DNA from: CAVLDP01 sp963661945
GTDB lineage: Bacteria; Bacillota; Clostridia; Lachnospirales; Lachnospiraceae
Assembly (NCBI GenBank): GCA_963661945.1
Contig: CAVLDP010000004.1
Coordinates: forward strand, 1 to 64,000
Length of the DNA stretch: 64,000 bases
Direction of reading: 5' to 3'
A model generated the notes under the pieces. That model saw only the letters and a list, made by a program, of their open reading frames with translations, ran no database searches and was not told where the DNA came from. Shown in pieces: positions 43,803 to 52,501 of the stretch. The translations under genes were made by a program, and so were the position numbers. Each line of letters starts with the position of its first letter. Position 1 is the stretch's first letter.

Positions 43803-44276
43803 TTAACCATCATCCCTGCAAAAAAGGGTCTCATGTGTAGATACGTACTTATCCGCAAAGCAGAGAATCCAGGCCTCGCGATTCGTCGGAATCCTCGCAA
43901 TGGTAAGAGGCCACATATGAGACTGTATCATCTTCTGCTCTCGAATAGTAATATCAAAATATTGTACTGCATTCTCTCTGGCAATTCTAGGATGCTGAAA
44001 GCCATGAATTTTGCGAATCAGCTTCCCGTCATGCCAGTCATAGAGATAGAAATCATGTAGCATGGCGCCTCGAATCAGTGCATCCTCATCTGCATGCAAA
44101 TGAAATCGGCGATTCAAATAGAAGCACATTCGGGTTACCGATTTGGCATGCTCATAAGTTGTCACATTGCCATGCTGTATATAATGCTTCATTTCCTGTA
44201 CCTTGGGATCTCTAATAAGTCGAGAAAGCTTTGCATTAAGCTCTAATTCCTCTACTGTATCAAGCAATATCTCCAT
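43803..44276 (-). CDS. HD-domain phosphohydrolase
   Basis: 157 residues. HD-superfamily metal ligands are visible: H in TTYEHAKSVT, HD in GAMLHDFYLYDW, H in GFQHPRIARE, H in MIQSHMWPL and D in CFADKYVS. Probable metal-dependent phosphohydrolase, substrate unknown. It lies 39 bases after comEC and 13 bases before the next start, so it is within the comEA-holA unit. Confidence 0.88.
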   Translation of the reverse strand: MEILLDTVEELELNAKLSRLIRDPKVQEMKHYIQHGNVTTYEHAKSVTRMCFYLNRRFHLHADEDALIRGAMLHDFYLYDWHDGKLIRKIHGFQHPRIARENAVQYFDITIREQKMIQSHMWPLTIARIPTNREAWILCFADKYVSTHETLFCRDDG

Positions 44277-44315
44277 CGCTTTCTCCTCCTACATCCTTCC
44301 ATTGTAGAGGTTCTT

Positions 44316-46664
44316 CTAGTTTATTTCAACGAATGTATCAATTCCATCTCTCGTATAGCGGATTCTGCCACAGGAAATGGTACAGTATATCTTGCTTCCA
44401 GCATTTTGAATTCGCTCTACAACCTCATCTGCCGGATGGCCGTAGGAATTATTCTGACCAGCAGAAATAAAGGCATATTTCGGCATAAGTTCATCAAGAA
44501 AGAGCCCAGATGTCGCACTTTTTGAGCCATGATGAGCCACCTTAAGAATTGTTAGCGTGCTTATACCAATCCTTCGACCCATCTCAAGCACTTCCTCCTC
44601 CTGATCCATCGACATATCACCCGTTAGAATAACAGAAGTCTCCTGATCCTTGTAGTAGAGAACCAGACTCTTCTCATTTGCCCCTTCCACCTTACAAGAC
44701 GCGCTTGGATAGAGACATAGAAAGGAAGCACCTCCATCCGATAGCTTCTGCCCTGTAGACATATATAGGATCTCAATACCATGAGTTTTCGCTGCATTCA
44801 GGATCTCCTCATAGTTCTCGTCCCGCTCTATTGCCTCCGCCAAAATAAGCGTATCTACCTTATAATCCTGCTCCACCACCTCGAGGAAACCACTAATATG
44901 GTCAAGATCTGGATGCGTGAGAATCCAATAATCGATTTTCTGAATTCCCTTATATTGTAGAAATGGAAGAATGCGATACCGCCCTACTGATGTAACGGAC
45001 GTACTCCCTCCATCTACAAAAACATCCATATCTCCACTGGTATGAATATAAATTCCATCACCCTGTCCCACATCAAGCATATCAAGTTCCATCTCTTTCT
45101 CAGTAGGAAAGAATAAGAGAAGAAACAGGATAAGAAATGGAGGAATGAAATATTTCGCCCCTTTTCTTCGAAGCAGAATCACTGCAAGAATAATGAGATA
45201 ATAGATAATAAGAAAGCTTTTCGACCTGTGCCCTAGAATTAAGCGCGATGCCGGAAGGTGAAGCGATGCATCCGCAAGTACTTCATAGATATATAGGAAA
45301 TAATGACAGAGCCTGAAGCAAAGCCTTGGGCCAAACCATGGTCCAAGAAGGCCTGCAAAGCTTCCAAGCAATCCAAGGCCAAGAAGGACCCCGACCGTCG
45401 GCAGAAGAATCAGGTTAAGAAGTATCACATAAGTCGGCAATACATAGTATTGATTCAAAACGAGTGGAATGGTAAATATCTGTATACCAAAGGAAAAGAT
45501 TACAGAAGATACGATCCTCTGCCGAAGTGAAAGATGAAAGGTGTGTCCCTTCTTCATGATATGCGTATCTGTATATCTCTTCTTGCAATAGGACTCATAA
45601 GTATCCTTAAGAGGAGAAGCAAAAATTAGAAGGCCAAGCACTGCAAGATAAGAAAATTGAAAGCCGGAATAAGTAAGATAGGATGGATTTGATACCAAGG
45701 TAAGAAAAGCCATAAACATAAGACCTGTTAGGGAATCATAGGTCATACCGAAGACATTTGCGATCACGCTAAGGAGAAACATCCCCACTGCCCGATTTGC
45801 AGAAACGGAACCGCCACACATATTTCCGTAACAGAGTACGAGTATTCCTCCAATACTTCCACTTGTAAGATAGCTCATCCCCCTTTTTCTAAGGAAGTTA
45901 TAAATCCCAAGTCCAACAACAGAGACATGAAGTCCAGAAATAGCCAGAATGTGAGAAAGTCCAGACATGGAAAATAAATCCTTCGCCTCAATGGACAGAT
46001 TCTCCTTCTCTCCAATTGTAATAGCTGATAGTATTCCAGCTTCTTCCCCTGGAAGATAGTCTGCCTGCGCTAGAAATAGCGCTCTCCTTAGGCGATAGAG
46101 CCATTCTCGAATAGAAATGCTCTCCCGCTCAATTACTCGGACCTCTCCCTCATAGACCTTATAGCTATAGCCCTGACTTCTATAAAATGATTTCTCGTCA
46201 AAAGAGCCCTCATTTGTCGCCTGAGAAAAGGGAAGAAGCGACGCCTCAATCCTTACCCGATCTCCAATCGATAGAATATCTGCATCTTGATAGAATATAA
46301 TCTTGCCAAGATCCATCCCCTGATCCGATGTTACAGAAGACAAGGTATAGACCATACGGTCATTCTTCCAATTCTTCCCTATCACCTCTCCATAGCAGGT
46401 ATATTCCGTACTCAAATCCATTTCTTCCCAAAGGCTTATCCTCTTTACATCCTGATAAGAGATATAGCATCCCAAAAGAAAGCCCGTCGCCATAAGGACT
46501 GCCATGCCTCTGACAAATGCCTTCCTTCTCACTTCCTTCATCTTACGAATTACCATAAAAGCAAAAAATCCCCCTAGCAAAATTGCTAGAGGGTTCTTAG
46601 ATTGCCAAAACAATAATCCCAGAAGAAATAGAATGCCTACCTGGCATAAATATCTTCCAGTCAT
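44316..46664 (-). CDS. comEC: DNA-uptake channel protein ComEC/Rec2
   Basis: 782 residues. ComEC forms the membrane channel for transforming DNA. N-terminal helices and an OB-like DUF4131 domain (about 40-170) are followed by the competence domain with LSHILAISGLHVSVVGLGIY and many helices (about 210-520), and a C-terminal metallo-beta-lactamase domain (about 545-780: LDMLDVGQGDGIYI, THPDLDHISG, VAHHGSKSATS). Full length and intact. Separated from comEA by three genes, all on one strand. A terminator-like hairpin lies within its first 40 codons. Confidence 0.95.
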   Translation of the reverse strand: MTGRYLCQVGILFLLGLLFWQSKNPLAILLGGFFAFMVIRKMKEVRRKAFVRGMAVLMATGFLLGCYISYQDVKRISLWEEMDLSTEYTCYGEVIGKNWKNDRMVYTLSSVTSDQGMDLGKIIFYQDADILSIGDRVRIEASLLPFSQATNEGSFDEKSFYRSQGYSYKVYEGEVRVIERESISIREWLYRLRRALFLAQADYLPGEEAGILSAITIGEKENLSIEAKDLFSMSGLSHILAISGLHVSVVGLGIYNFLRKRGMSYLTSGSIGGILVLCYGNMCGGSVSANRAVGMFLLSVIANVFGMTYDSLTGLMFMAFLTLVSNPSYLTYSGFQFSYLAVLGLLIFASPLKDTYESYCKKRYTDTHIMKKGHTFHLSLRQRIVSSVIFSFGIQIFTIPLVLNQYYVLPTYVILLNLILLPTVGVLLGLGLLGSFAGLLGPWFGPRLCFRLCHYFLYIYEVLADASLHLPASRLILGHRSKSFLIIYYLIILAVILLRRKGAKYFIPPFLILFLLLFFPTEKEMELDMLDVGQGDGIYIHTSGDMDVFVDGGSTSVTSVGRYRILPFLQYKGIQKIDYWILTHPDLDHISGFLEVVEQDYKVDTLILAEAIERDENYEEILNAAKTHGIEILYMSTGQKLSDGGASFLCLYPSASCKVEGANEKSLVLYYKDQETSVILTGDMSMDQEEEVLEMGRRIGISTLTILKVAHHGSKSATSGLFLDELMPKYAFISAGQNNSYGHPADEVVERIQNAGSKIYCTISCGRIRYTRDGIDTFVEIN
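46563..46593 (-). terminator. Intragenic terminator-like hairpin in the 5' part of comEC
   Basis: On the minus strand an 11-bp stem (bases 46583-46593 with 46570-46580, one G-U, loop of two bases) is followed by A and T6 (46563-46568). It falls about 75 bases inside the comEC coding region. It could limit transcription into comEC and downstream genes, or be accidental. Confidence 0.45.
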
Positions 46665-46680
46665 AAATACTCCTATTTGT

Positions 46681-47592
46681 CTATTGTACTAGTGTTAAAT
46701 CCCGCTCATAGACACTGTCCATCTGCTGAAACTGCAAGGCCATATCCGTCAGATCTCCATCTATCGTAAACTTTACCTTGGACACGCCATCAAGTTCTGT
46801 TAAGGAATTAACAATTCCGTAAATCACCACATTCTGAGTCACTTCGCTCTGGCTCTGGAAGGAAGAGTCCAATGTCAAATAACAGGTGCCATCTGAGATT
46901 GCAAGTGATTTCACGGTTGCATTCGATGACAAAATCGGCTTTGCACCTTCCGTCTCAGGTTCTGCTGACAGATACTCAAGCACGACTCTACCAAGCGGTG
47001 TGTTGGTATTATAATTCACGCTTCTCTCTTCCTTCACCAGTGACTGTCCATCGGAAGAACTATAATAGAGAACAAGCTTAGTCTCCTGGTCCCTATTATC
47101 CTCTCCAAGGTACTGTATAAAGGTATCTGAATTCATGATACCAACTCTACTGCCGCTACTATCCAGAAGTGGCTCTCCTTCTATAAGAAATGTCACAGCA
47201 TAAATCTCTGGAATCTGAAGCATGGTCTGCACAACTGCTGCACGTGCCAAAATCTCAGAAGTTCCAGTTAGGTTCTTGTATTCAATTCCCCAAGAAATCG
47301 TTAAAATCTGGCCATCTATGCTAAGAGACTTCACAGTAAGATTGCTCGGAAGGGAATTGGTATAATCTGCATTCTCAGATCCAATATAGAGCTGGTTTAT
47401 GAGCTCCATCGCCAGTTCTTCCTTGTCAGAGGTATCCGTATTATATCCAACCTCATAGAGGGCTGTCCCCTCTGTATTCATCTGATAGAGAGTATAATCG
47501 TATACCTCTAGCTTCTCCTTGCCACATGATGTCAGGAATAAGGAAGATAGCACCAGAATTATGCACACAAGAAATGATATTCTCTTCTTCAT
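46681..47592 (-). CDS. GerMN-domain lipoprotein
   Basis: 303 residues from the ATG at 47592, with GGAGGTGGG upstream. A lipoprotein signal peptide ends in LTSC, so it is anchored on the outer face of the membrane. Two GerMN (sporulation/spore germination GerM-like) domains follow: about 55-165 with LAMELINQLYIG, and about 190-295 with LGRVVLEYLSAEP. It begins one base after the histidine-kinase stop and is coupled to it, an arrangement like the accessory lipoproteins found beside two-component systems. The exact role is unknown. Confidence 0.85.
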   Translation of the reverse strand: MKKRISFLVCIILVLSSLFLTSCGKEKLEVYDYTLYQMNTEGTALYEVGYNTDTSDKEELAMELINQLYIGSENADYTNSLPSNLTVKSLSIDGQILTISWGIEYKNLTGTSEILARAAVVQTMLQIPEIYAVTFLIEGEPLLDSSGSRVGIMNSDTFIQYLGEDNRDQETKLVLYYSSSDGQSLVKEERSVNYNTNTPLGRVVLEYLSAEPETEGAKPILSSNATVKSLAISDGTCYLTLDSSFQSQSEVTQNVVIYGIVNSLTELDGVSKVKFTIDGDLTDMALQFQQMDSVYERDLTLVQ

Positions 47593-47593
47593 C

Positions 47594-49030
47594 CTAGCCC
47601 ACCTCCTCAATATAACTCAGTGGAAGACGAATGCTAAAAGTCGTACCTGAGCCAAGCGTACTATGCACCTTAATCTCTCCATGGTGCAGCAATATGGCAT
47701 TCTTCGTAATTGCAAGTCCAAGGCCTGTTCCACCGATCTCTCTCGAATGAGACTTATCCACTCGGTAGAATCTCTCAAAGATATATTCCAGAGATTCTTC
47801 TGGAATACCCATTCCTGAGTCCTCTACCTGTATATAAGCATACTGATGATCCGAATTCACAGAAACATGAACCCATCCACCTGGATTATTGTATTTGATG
47901 CCATTTTCCACAAGATTCATGATAGCAAGTGAGAACTTCACCTCATCCACCTCTGCCGTTACCGGACGAAAGCTCTCAAGCACAAGCTCTATCTGCTGGT
48001 CCTCAGCGATAGGCTTCAGCCTCTTAAGCAGAAGTTCTAACATTTCATTCAGATTCACAGGCGTAATAGTAAGAGCCGCTCCAGACTTATCCAGCTTCAC
48101 AAGAGAAAGTAGATCATTAATAATCTGAGTCTCACGATCGATCTCTGCACCAATATCCATCATAAATTCCTGATAGAGTTCAAGGGGAGCATCCTCCATG
48201 GAATTTAGACTATCCGCTAATACCTTCATGGATGTAAGTGGTGTCTTAAGCTCATGTGACACATTCGACACAAACTCCTGTCTGGAATTATCGATTAACT
48301 GCATCTGATCCATAAAGCCATTAAATTTGTCAATGACCTCATTCAGCTCTGCATACTTGGTCTCCTGCAGAGAAGAATCCGTTACACCATTCTTCACCTG
48401 GTCAATCTGCACAGAGATTGCATGAAATGGGTGCACCATAGAGGAGCTCATAATCAGTGCAAGAACGATTACAAGTATTCCCTCAATCAGGAGAACCTCA
48501 AGAAGCAGCCCCCGGAGGAAATCAAGATTCTGCGCAATATAATCTGTTGATTTATTAATGAGGAGAACTCCCTCTACGCTAGCGTCCTCCTTATCCTTGA
48601 TAATAGGTACCGTAACAGTGAGGAAATGATTACTGGCATCATAAAATGACGTCGATTCTCCCTTGGCAGCACGAATGACATTCTCCCAGATAAGTACTCG
48701 CCCCTCATCCAGATTATAAGTATCCTTTACTACATTAAGGTTAGAATTAAGCACCATAATTCGACCAGAATAGGCATTGCTCAAGGTAGAGAGTTCAAGC
48801 TCTACTGATTCGCTGTCTGGTGCAACCAAATATCCACTTGTCAGAATCTGGGTATTAAGAAGATCAGCCTCTGCCGTAAGAGCGGTGACATCGCTTCGCA
48901 CGGACTGAAGCTCATAGACATATAGAAATCCTGCTGATAAGGCTACTGCTGGCAGGATTCCTATCACTGTGATTAGTATAAAAATGCGCCATCTAAGGCT
49001 CTGAAAAAAGAAACGAATGGAAGAAAGCAT
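47594..49030 (-). CDS. Membrane sensor histidine kinase
   Basis: 478 residues. Transmembrane helices at about 16-38 and 172-195 flank an extracytoplasmic sensor domain. A HAMP domain (about 196-248), a dimerisation domain with H259 in VSNVSHELKTPLTSM, and a HATPase domain (NLVENGIKYN, DSGMGIP, RVDKSHSREIGGTGLGLAI) follow. The layout recalls WalK/ResE-type kinases of Firmicutes. Partner is the response regulator encoded nine bases upstream. Confidence 0.94.
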   Translation of the reverse strand: MLSSIRFFFQSLRWRIFILITVIGILPAVALSAGFLYVYELQSVRSDVTALTAEADLLNTQILTSGYLVAPDSESVELELSTLSNAYSGRIMVLNSNLNVVKDTYNLDEGRVLIWENVIRAAKGESTSFYDASNHFLTVTVPIIKDKEDASVEGVLLINKSTDYIAQNLDFLRGLLLEVLLIEGILVIVLALIMSSSMVHPFHAISVQIDQVKNGVTDSSLQETKYAELNEVIDKFNGFMDQMQLIDNSRQEFVSNVSHELKTPLTSMKVLADSLNSMEDAPLELYQEFMMDIGAEIDRETQIINDLLSLVKLDKSGAALTITPVNLNEMLELLLKRLKPIAEDQQIELVLESFRPVTAEVDEVKFSLAIMNLVENGIKYNNPGGWVHVSVNSDHQYAYIQVEDSGMGIPEESLEYIFERFYRVDKSHSREIGGTGLGLAITKNAILLHHGEIKVHSTLGSGTTFSIRLPLSYIEEVG

Positions 49031-49039
49031 GAGACACCT

Positions 49040-49726
49040 CTATCTCTGATAATAATATCCAACACCCCATTTGGTATGAACATATCGAGGTTCCGAAGGA
49101 TTCGGTTCAATCTTCTCACGAAGACGACGCACATGTACATCAACCGTTCTCGCATCTCCTGGATAATCGTCGCCCCAAATCTCATGAAGCAGAGCATCTC
49201 TGCCATAGACCTTGCCTGGATTTGTAACAAGAAGGTGAAGCATGTCAAATTCCTTGCTGGTAAGATTGATCTCTCGATCAAGAATCTTAAGTCCCCTACT
49301 GTCAAGATCAAGGGTCACATCACCACTCGTAATAATAGAGCTTGCTTCTTCTGTCTTAGCGACAGCTGTTCGACGCATGATTGCCTTAATTCTGGCCTTC
49401 ACCTCTAAGATATTAAATGGCTTGGTAATATAATCATCTGCGCCATATTCAAGACCCAGGATCTTGTCCATATCGTCGCCCTTAGCAGTAAGCATCACGA
49501 TTGGAACATTAGAGAATTCACGAATTCTCTGACAGACCTCAAAACCATCCATCTTAGGAAGCATCACATCCAAAAGTATCATGTCATAGCTGTTCGTTGA
49601 TGCCATCTGGAATGCTTCTTCGCCATCATAAGCGCAGTCAACAGACATGCCATCCTGCTCTAAACTAAAGCGGATTCCCTTAACAATTAACTTCTCATCA
49701 TCAACAACCAGTACCTTCTTAGACAT
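49040..49726 (-). CDS. OmpR/PhoB-family response regulator
   Basis: 228 residues. Receiver domain with acidic D9/D10, phospho-acceptor D53 in LLDVMLPKMDG and Lys in YITKPF. The C-terminal winged helix (about 130-228) carries LTSKEFDMLHLLVTNPGKVYGRDALLHEIWG and DVHVRRLREKIE. Close in appearance to WalR/ResD regulators. Encoded between comEA (10 bases) and its kinase. Confidence 0.95.
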   Translation of the reverse strand: MSKKVLVVDDEKLIVKGIRFSLEQDGMSVDCAYDGEEAFQMASTNSYDMILLDVMLPKMDGFEVCQRIREFSNVPIVMLTAKGDDMDKILGLEYGADDYITKPFNILEVKARIKAIMRRTAVAKTEEASSIITSGDVTLDLDSRGLKILDREINLTSKEFDMLHLLVTNPGKVYGRDALLHEIWGDDYPGDARTVDVHVRRLREKIEPNPSEPRYVHTKWGVGYYYQR

Positions 49727-49736
49727 GATTTACTCC

Positions 49737-50309
49737 TTAATTCACCTTAATAGAAGAAGAAATCTTATTATAGACTCCCTCCTTGATTCCAGAGATATTC
49801 ATAAGCTCCTCGCAGGATGTGAAGGCCCCATGTTCCTCTCGATAGGAAATGATAGCCTCAGCCTTGGATTGGCCGATTCCCGGCAATGTCATAAGGTCCG
49901 ATAGACTGGCCTTATTCAAGTCAACCCGACCATCATCCTCTTCGGCTTCCTCCTCTGCTTCTCCCTTGGTCTTGATATGAATCTTCTGCCCATCCGTAAG
50001 AAAGGCTGCCTGATTCAGGGTAGAATCGTCTGCCGTAGAAAGCAAGCCTCCTGCTGCCTCAATAGCCTGATAGACCCTCGAATTCTCCGGAAGCTCATAA
50101 ACGCCTGGCGTCTTCACTGCTCCAGATACTTGTACATACCAAAGAGTAGTCGACTCTTCCAGCGCTACTTCTCCCATCTCCTCGCTATCCTCGCCAGATA
50201 GTTCCACTTCCTCAAGTTCACTCATGTCCTCAAAATAAGAAGTCTCCCCGCAGGCGCAAAACGACAGGCAGAAAAAAAGAAACACTCCTGCAACTAATAT
50301 TCTCTTCAT
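49737..50309 (-). CDS. comEA: Competence DNA-binding protein ComEA
   Basis: Extracellular DNA receptor for transformation. About 190 residues: a lipoprotein-like signal (FLFFCLSFCAC), an acidic low-complexity stretch, an SLBB-like domain (WYVQVSGAVKTPGVYELP), another acidic linker and a C-terminal helix-hairpin-helix pair (VDLNKASLSDLMTLPGIGQSKAEAII). Three consecutive ATG codons follow AGGAGG; the third (50309) has the best spacing. First gene of an eight-gene unit that runs to holA. A strong dyad lies on its promoter. Confidence 0.92.
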   Translation of the reverse strand: MKRILVAGVFLFFCLSFCACGETSYFEDMSELEEVELSGEDSEEMGEVALEESTTLWYVQVSGAVKTPGVYELPENSRVYQAIEAAGGLLSTADDSTLNQAAFLTDGQKIHIKTKGEAEEEAEEDDGRVDLNKASLSDLMTLPGIGQSKAEAIISYREEHGAFTSCEELMNISGIKEGVYNKISSSIKVN

Positions 50310-50344
50310 CATCATCCTCCTAATCAAAATCGATTGGAGGCTCT

Positions 50345-50388
50345 ATTGTCCTAGGGACAATTTTAGCGAAAAGAAATACTGTTTACAA
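50345..50388 (-). promoter_or_regulatory. comEA promoter with operator-like dyad
   Basis: On the minus strand TTGTAA (50383-50388), 17 bases, TAAAAT (50360-50365). The perfect inverted repeat ATTGTCC-TAG-GGACAAT (50345-50361) starts in the -10 and covers the transcription start, a classic repressor position. I do not recognise the regulator. Confidence 0.65.
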
Positions 50389-50401
50389 GAGTGTTTCAAA
50401 T

Positions 50402-51598
50402 TTATTTCATTTTTGTAAAGATTGCATCAAGCTTCGATATAGCAAGATCAATGTCATCCTTCGTGATTACAAGTGGTGGCAGCATACGAAGCACATCTGA
50501 TCCTGCGGACAGAAGGACGATTCCATCTTCAAGTCCTGCCTTCACCACATCTCCAACAGGAATTGTAAGAACCAGTCCCTGCATAAATCCCATGCCACGT
50601 CGTCCTGTTACAAAGTCATACTTTGTCACCAGAGAATCCAGCTTCTCTTCAAGATATGGTGTCAGTTCCCTTACATGTCCTACGATGTCTCTCTCTTCCA
50701 TAAGGTCCATAGTCTTACTAACAGCCGCACAGACAAGTGGATTACCTCCATAGGTTGTGCCATGGTCTCCTGGAGTAAGGGATGCCTTGGCAATACGCTC
50801 CGTCACGAAGAAGGCTCCTACCGGAACTCCAGCACCAAGAGCCTTGGCAGAGGTTAGAATATCCGGTAGCACATGATACTGCTCAAATGCAAACATAGAA
50901 CCTGTTCTTCCCATACCACACTGAATCTCATCCAGGATAAGTAAGATATCCTTCTCATCGCAGAGCTTTCTCACTCCCTGAAGGAAGGCTTCATCAGCTG
51001 GATATAGACCACCTTCACCCTGAACCGTCTCCATGATAATGGCGCAGGTCTTATCATTTACCAGATTCTTCACCGAATCAAGATCATTAAAGGTGGCATA
51101 TCTAACTCCATCCATCAGAGGATAGAATGGATCTCTATAATGATCCGTCCCAGTAAGAGAAAGGGCTCCTACTGTTCTTCCATGGAAGGAATGCTCCATG
51201 GCAATAATCTCGTGTCCTGCAAAGCCATCCCTTAGATAGGCATATTTCTTGGCAACCTTGATTGCTCCCTCGATTGCCTCTGCTCCAGAATTCGTAAAGA
51301 AGACCTTGTCCATACCCGCTGCCTTTGTTGCCTTAGCAGCTGCCTCAATCATAGGAACATGATAATAGAGATTCGATGTATGAGTAATCTTATGAATCTG
51401 GTCTGTAAGAGCCTGTTCATAATCTGCATCGCCATAACCGAATGCCATAACACCAATACCCGATGCGAAATCAAGATATTCCTTGCCATCGATATCATAG
51501 AGTCTTGTTCCATTTCCATGATCAAACACTACTGGAAAACGATTATATACGTGAAATAAATTATCCTCAGCAAGGGATATATATTCTTCTTTATTCAT
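50402..51598 (-). CDS. argD: Acetylornithine aminotransferase
   Basis: Arginine synthesis: N-acetylglutamate semialdehyde to N-acetylornithine. 398 residues from the ATG at 51598 (GAGGAG ten bases upstream); this overlaps the argB stop by eight bases. PLP enzyme of class III: VFFTNSGAEAIEGAIK, SFHGRTVGALS, LILDEIQCGMGRTG and the PLP lysine in SAKALGAGVPVGA. Last gene of the argC-argD unit. Confidence 0.95.
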   Translation of the reverse strand: MNKEEYISLAEDNLFHVYNRFPVVFDHGNGTRLYDIDGKEYLDFASGIGVMAFGYGDADYEQALTDQIHKITHTSNLYYHVPMIEAAAKATKAAGMDKVFFTNSGAEAIEGAIKVAKKYAYLRDGFAGHEIIAMEHSFHGRTVGALSLTGTDHYRDPFYPLMDGVRYATFNDLDSVKNLVNDKTCAIIMETVQGEGGLYPADEAFLQGVRKLCDEKDILLILDEIQCGMGRTGSMFAFEQYHVLPDILTSAKALGAGVPVGAFFVTERIAKASLTPGDHGTTYGGNPLVCAAVSKTMDLMEERDIVGHVRELTPYLEEKLDSLVTKYDFVTGRRGMGFMQGLVLTIPVGDVVKAGLEDGIVLLSAGSDVLRMLPPLVITKDDIDLAISKLDAIFTKMK

Positions 51599-52490
51599 GG
51601 TAATATTTCTCCTCAACATCACTTAGAATGGCAGTTCCAATACCCTTATTGGTGAAGATCTCAAGCAACAGACAATGAGCAATTCTGCCATCTAGGATAT
51701 GCACTCTCGATACTCCATTGTCGATGGCATCAATACAATTATTAAGCTTTGGTATCATACCGCCGCCTGCAATTCCATCCTCAATCAGTTTTCTGGCTTC
51801 TGATACTGTAAGCTCAGAAATCAGAGATGACTTGTCCTCAAAATCACGGTAGACACCCTCGATATCTGTAAGGAAGGCAAGTTTCTCGGCATTTACTGCC
51901 TTTGCAATCGCACAAGCAGCATCATCTGCATTGATATTGTATGTATTATAATCATCATCAATTCCAATTGGACAGACAATTGGCAGGAAATCCTTCTCAA
52001 GAAGATCAAAGAGAATCTTAGGATTCACTTCCTTCACCTCTCCAACAAAGCCAATATCCTGACCATTGGATAGCTTCTTATCTACCTTCAGAAGCTCTCC
52101 ATCCTTACCACTAATTCCAATAGAGAGAACTCCAAGTTCCTGCACCATACTAACCAAAGACTTATTCACGCGGTTAAGTACCATCTCTGCAATCTCCATG
52201 GTTGCAGCATCGGTCTTACGAAGGCCATTAATGAACTCAGGCTCCATGCCGGTCTTCTCTACCCATTTACTGATTTCCTTACCGCCACCATGTACGATAA
52301 TTGGCTTAAAGCCTACCAGCTTAAGCAGGGTCACATCCTGAATCACCTGTCGCTTCAGATGCTCATCTACCATAGCTGAACCGCCGTACTTAACAACGAT
52401 AATCTTGCGGTTAAATCTCTGTATATAAGGAAGAGCCTCGATTAGGACCTCTGCCTTATCTAATACTTCCTGCATATTCTGCTGTTCCAT
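51591..52490 (-). CDS. argB: Acetylglutamate kinase
   Basis: Phosphorylates N-acetylglutamate. 299 residues, amino-acid-kinase fold: VVKYGGSAM, IIVHGGGKEISKW, substrate segment GLRKTDAATMEIAEMVL, NINADDAACAIA and AGGGMIPKLN. The longer N-terminal helix (AEVLIEALPYIQRFNRK) is the type found in arginine-inhibited hexameric enzymes. Twelve bases after argJ. Confidence 0.97.
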   Translation of the reverse strand: MEQQNMQEVLDKAEVLIEALPYIQRFNRKIIVVKYGGSAMVDEHLKRQVIQDVTLLKLVGFKPIIVHGGGKEISKWVEKTGMEPEFINGLRKTDAATMEIAEMVLNRVNKSLVSMVQELGVLSIGISGKDGELLKVDKKLSNGQDIGFVGEVKEVNPKILFDLLEKDFLPIVCPIGIDDDYNTYNINADDAACAIAKAVNAEKLAFLTDIEGVYRDFEDKSSLISELTVSEARKLIEDGIAGGGMIPKLNNCIDAIDNGVSRVHILDGRIAHCLLLEIFTNKGIGTAILSDVEEKYYHE

Positions 52491-52501
52491 TTTCTCACCT
52501 C

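Noticed and set aside
43790..43900. Longer N-terminus of the PF06541-like membrane protein
   Set aside because: It would overlap the HD gene by about 100 bases; ATG 43789 has AGGAGAGA and begins the first helix directly.
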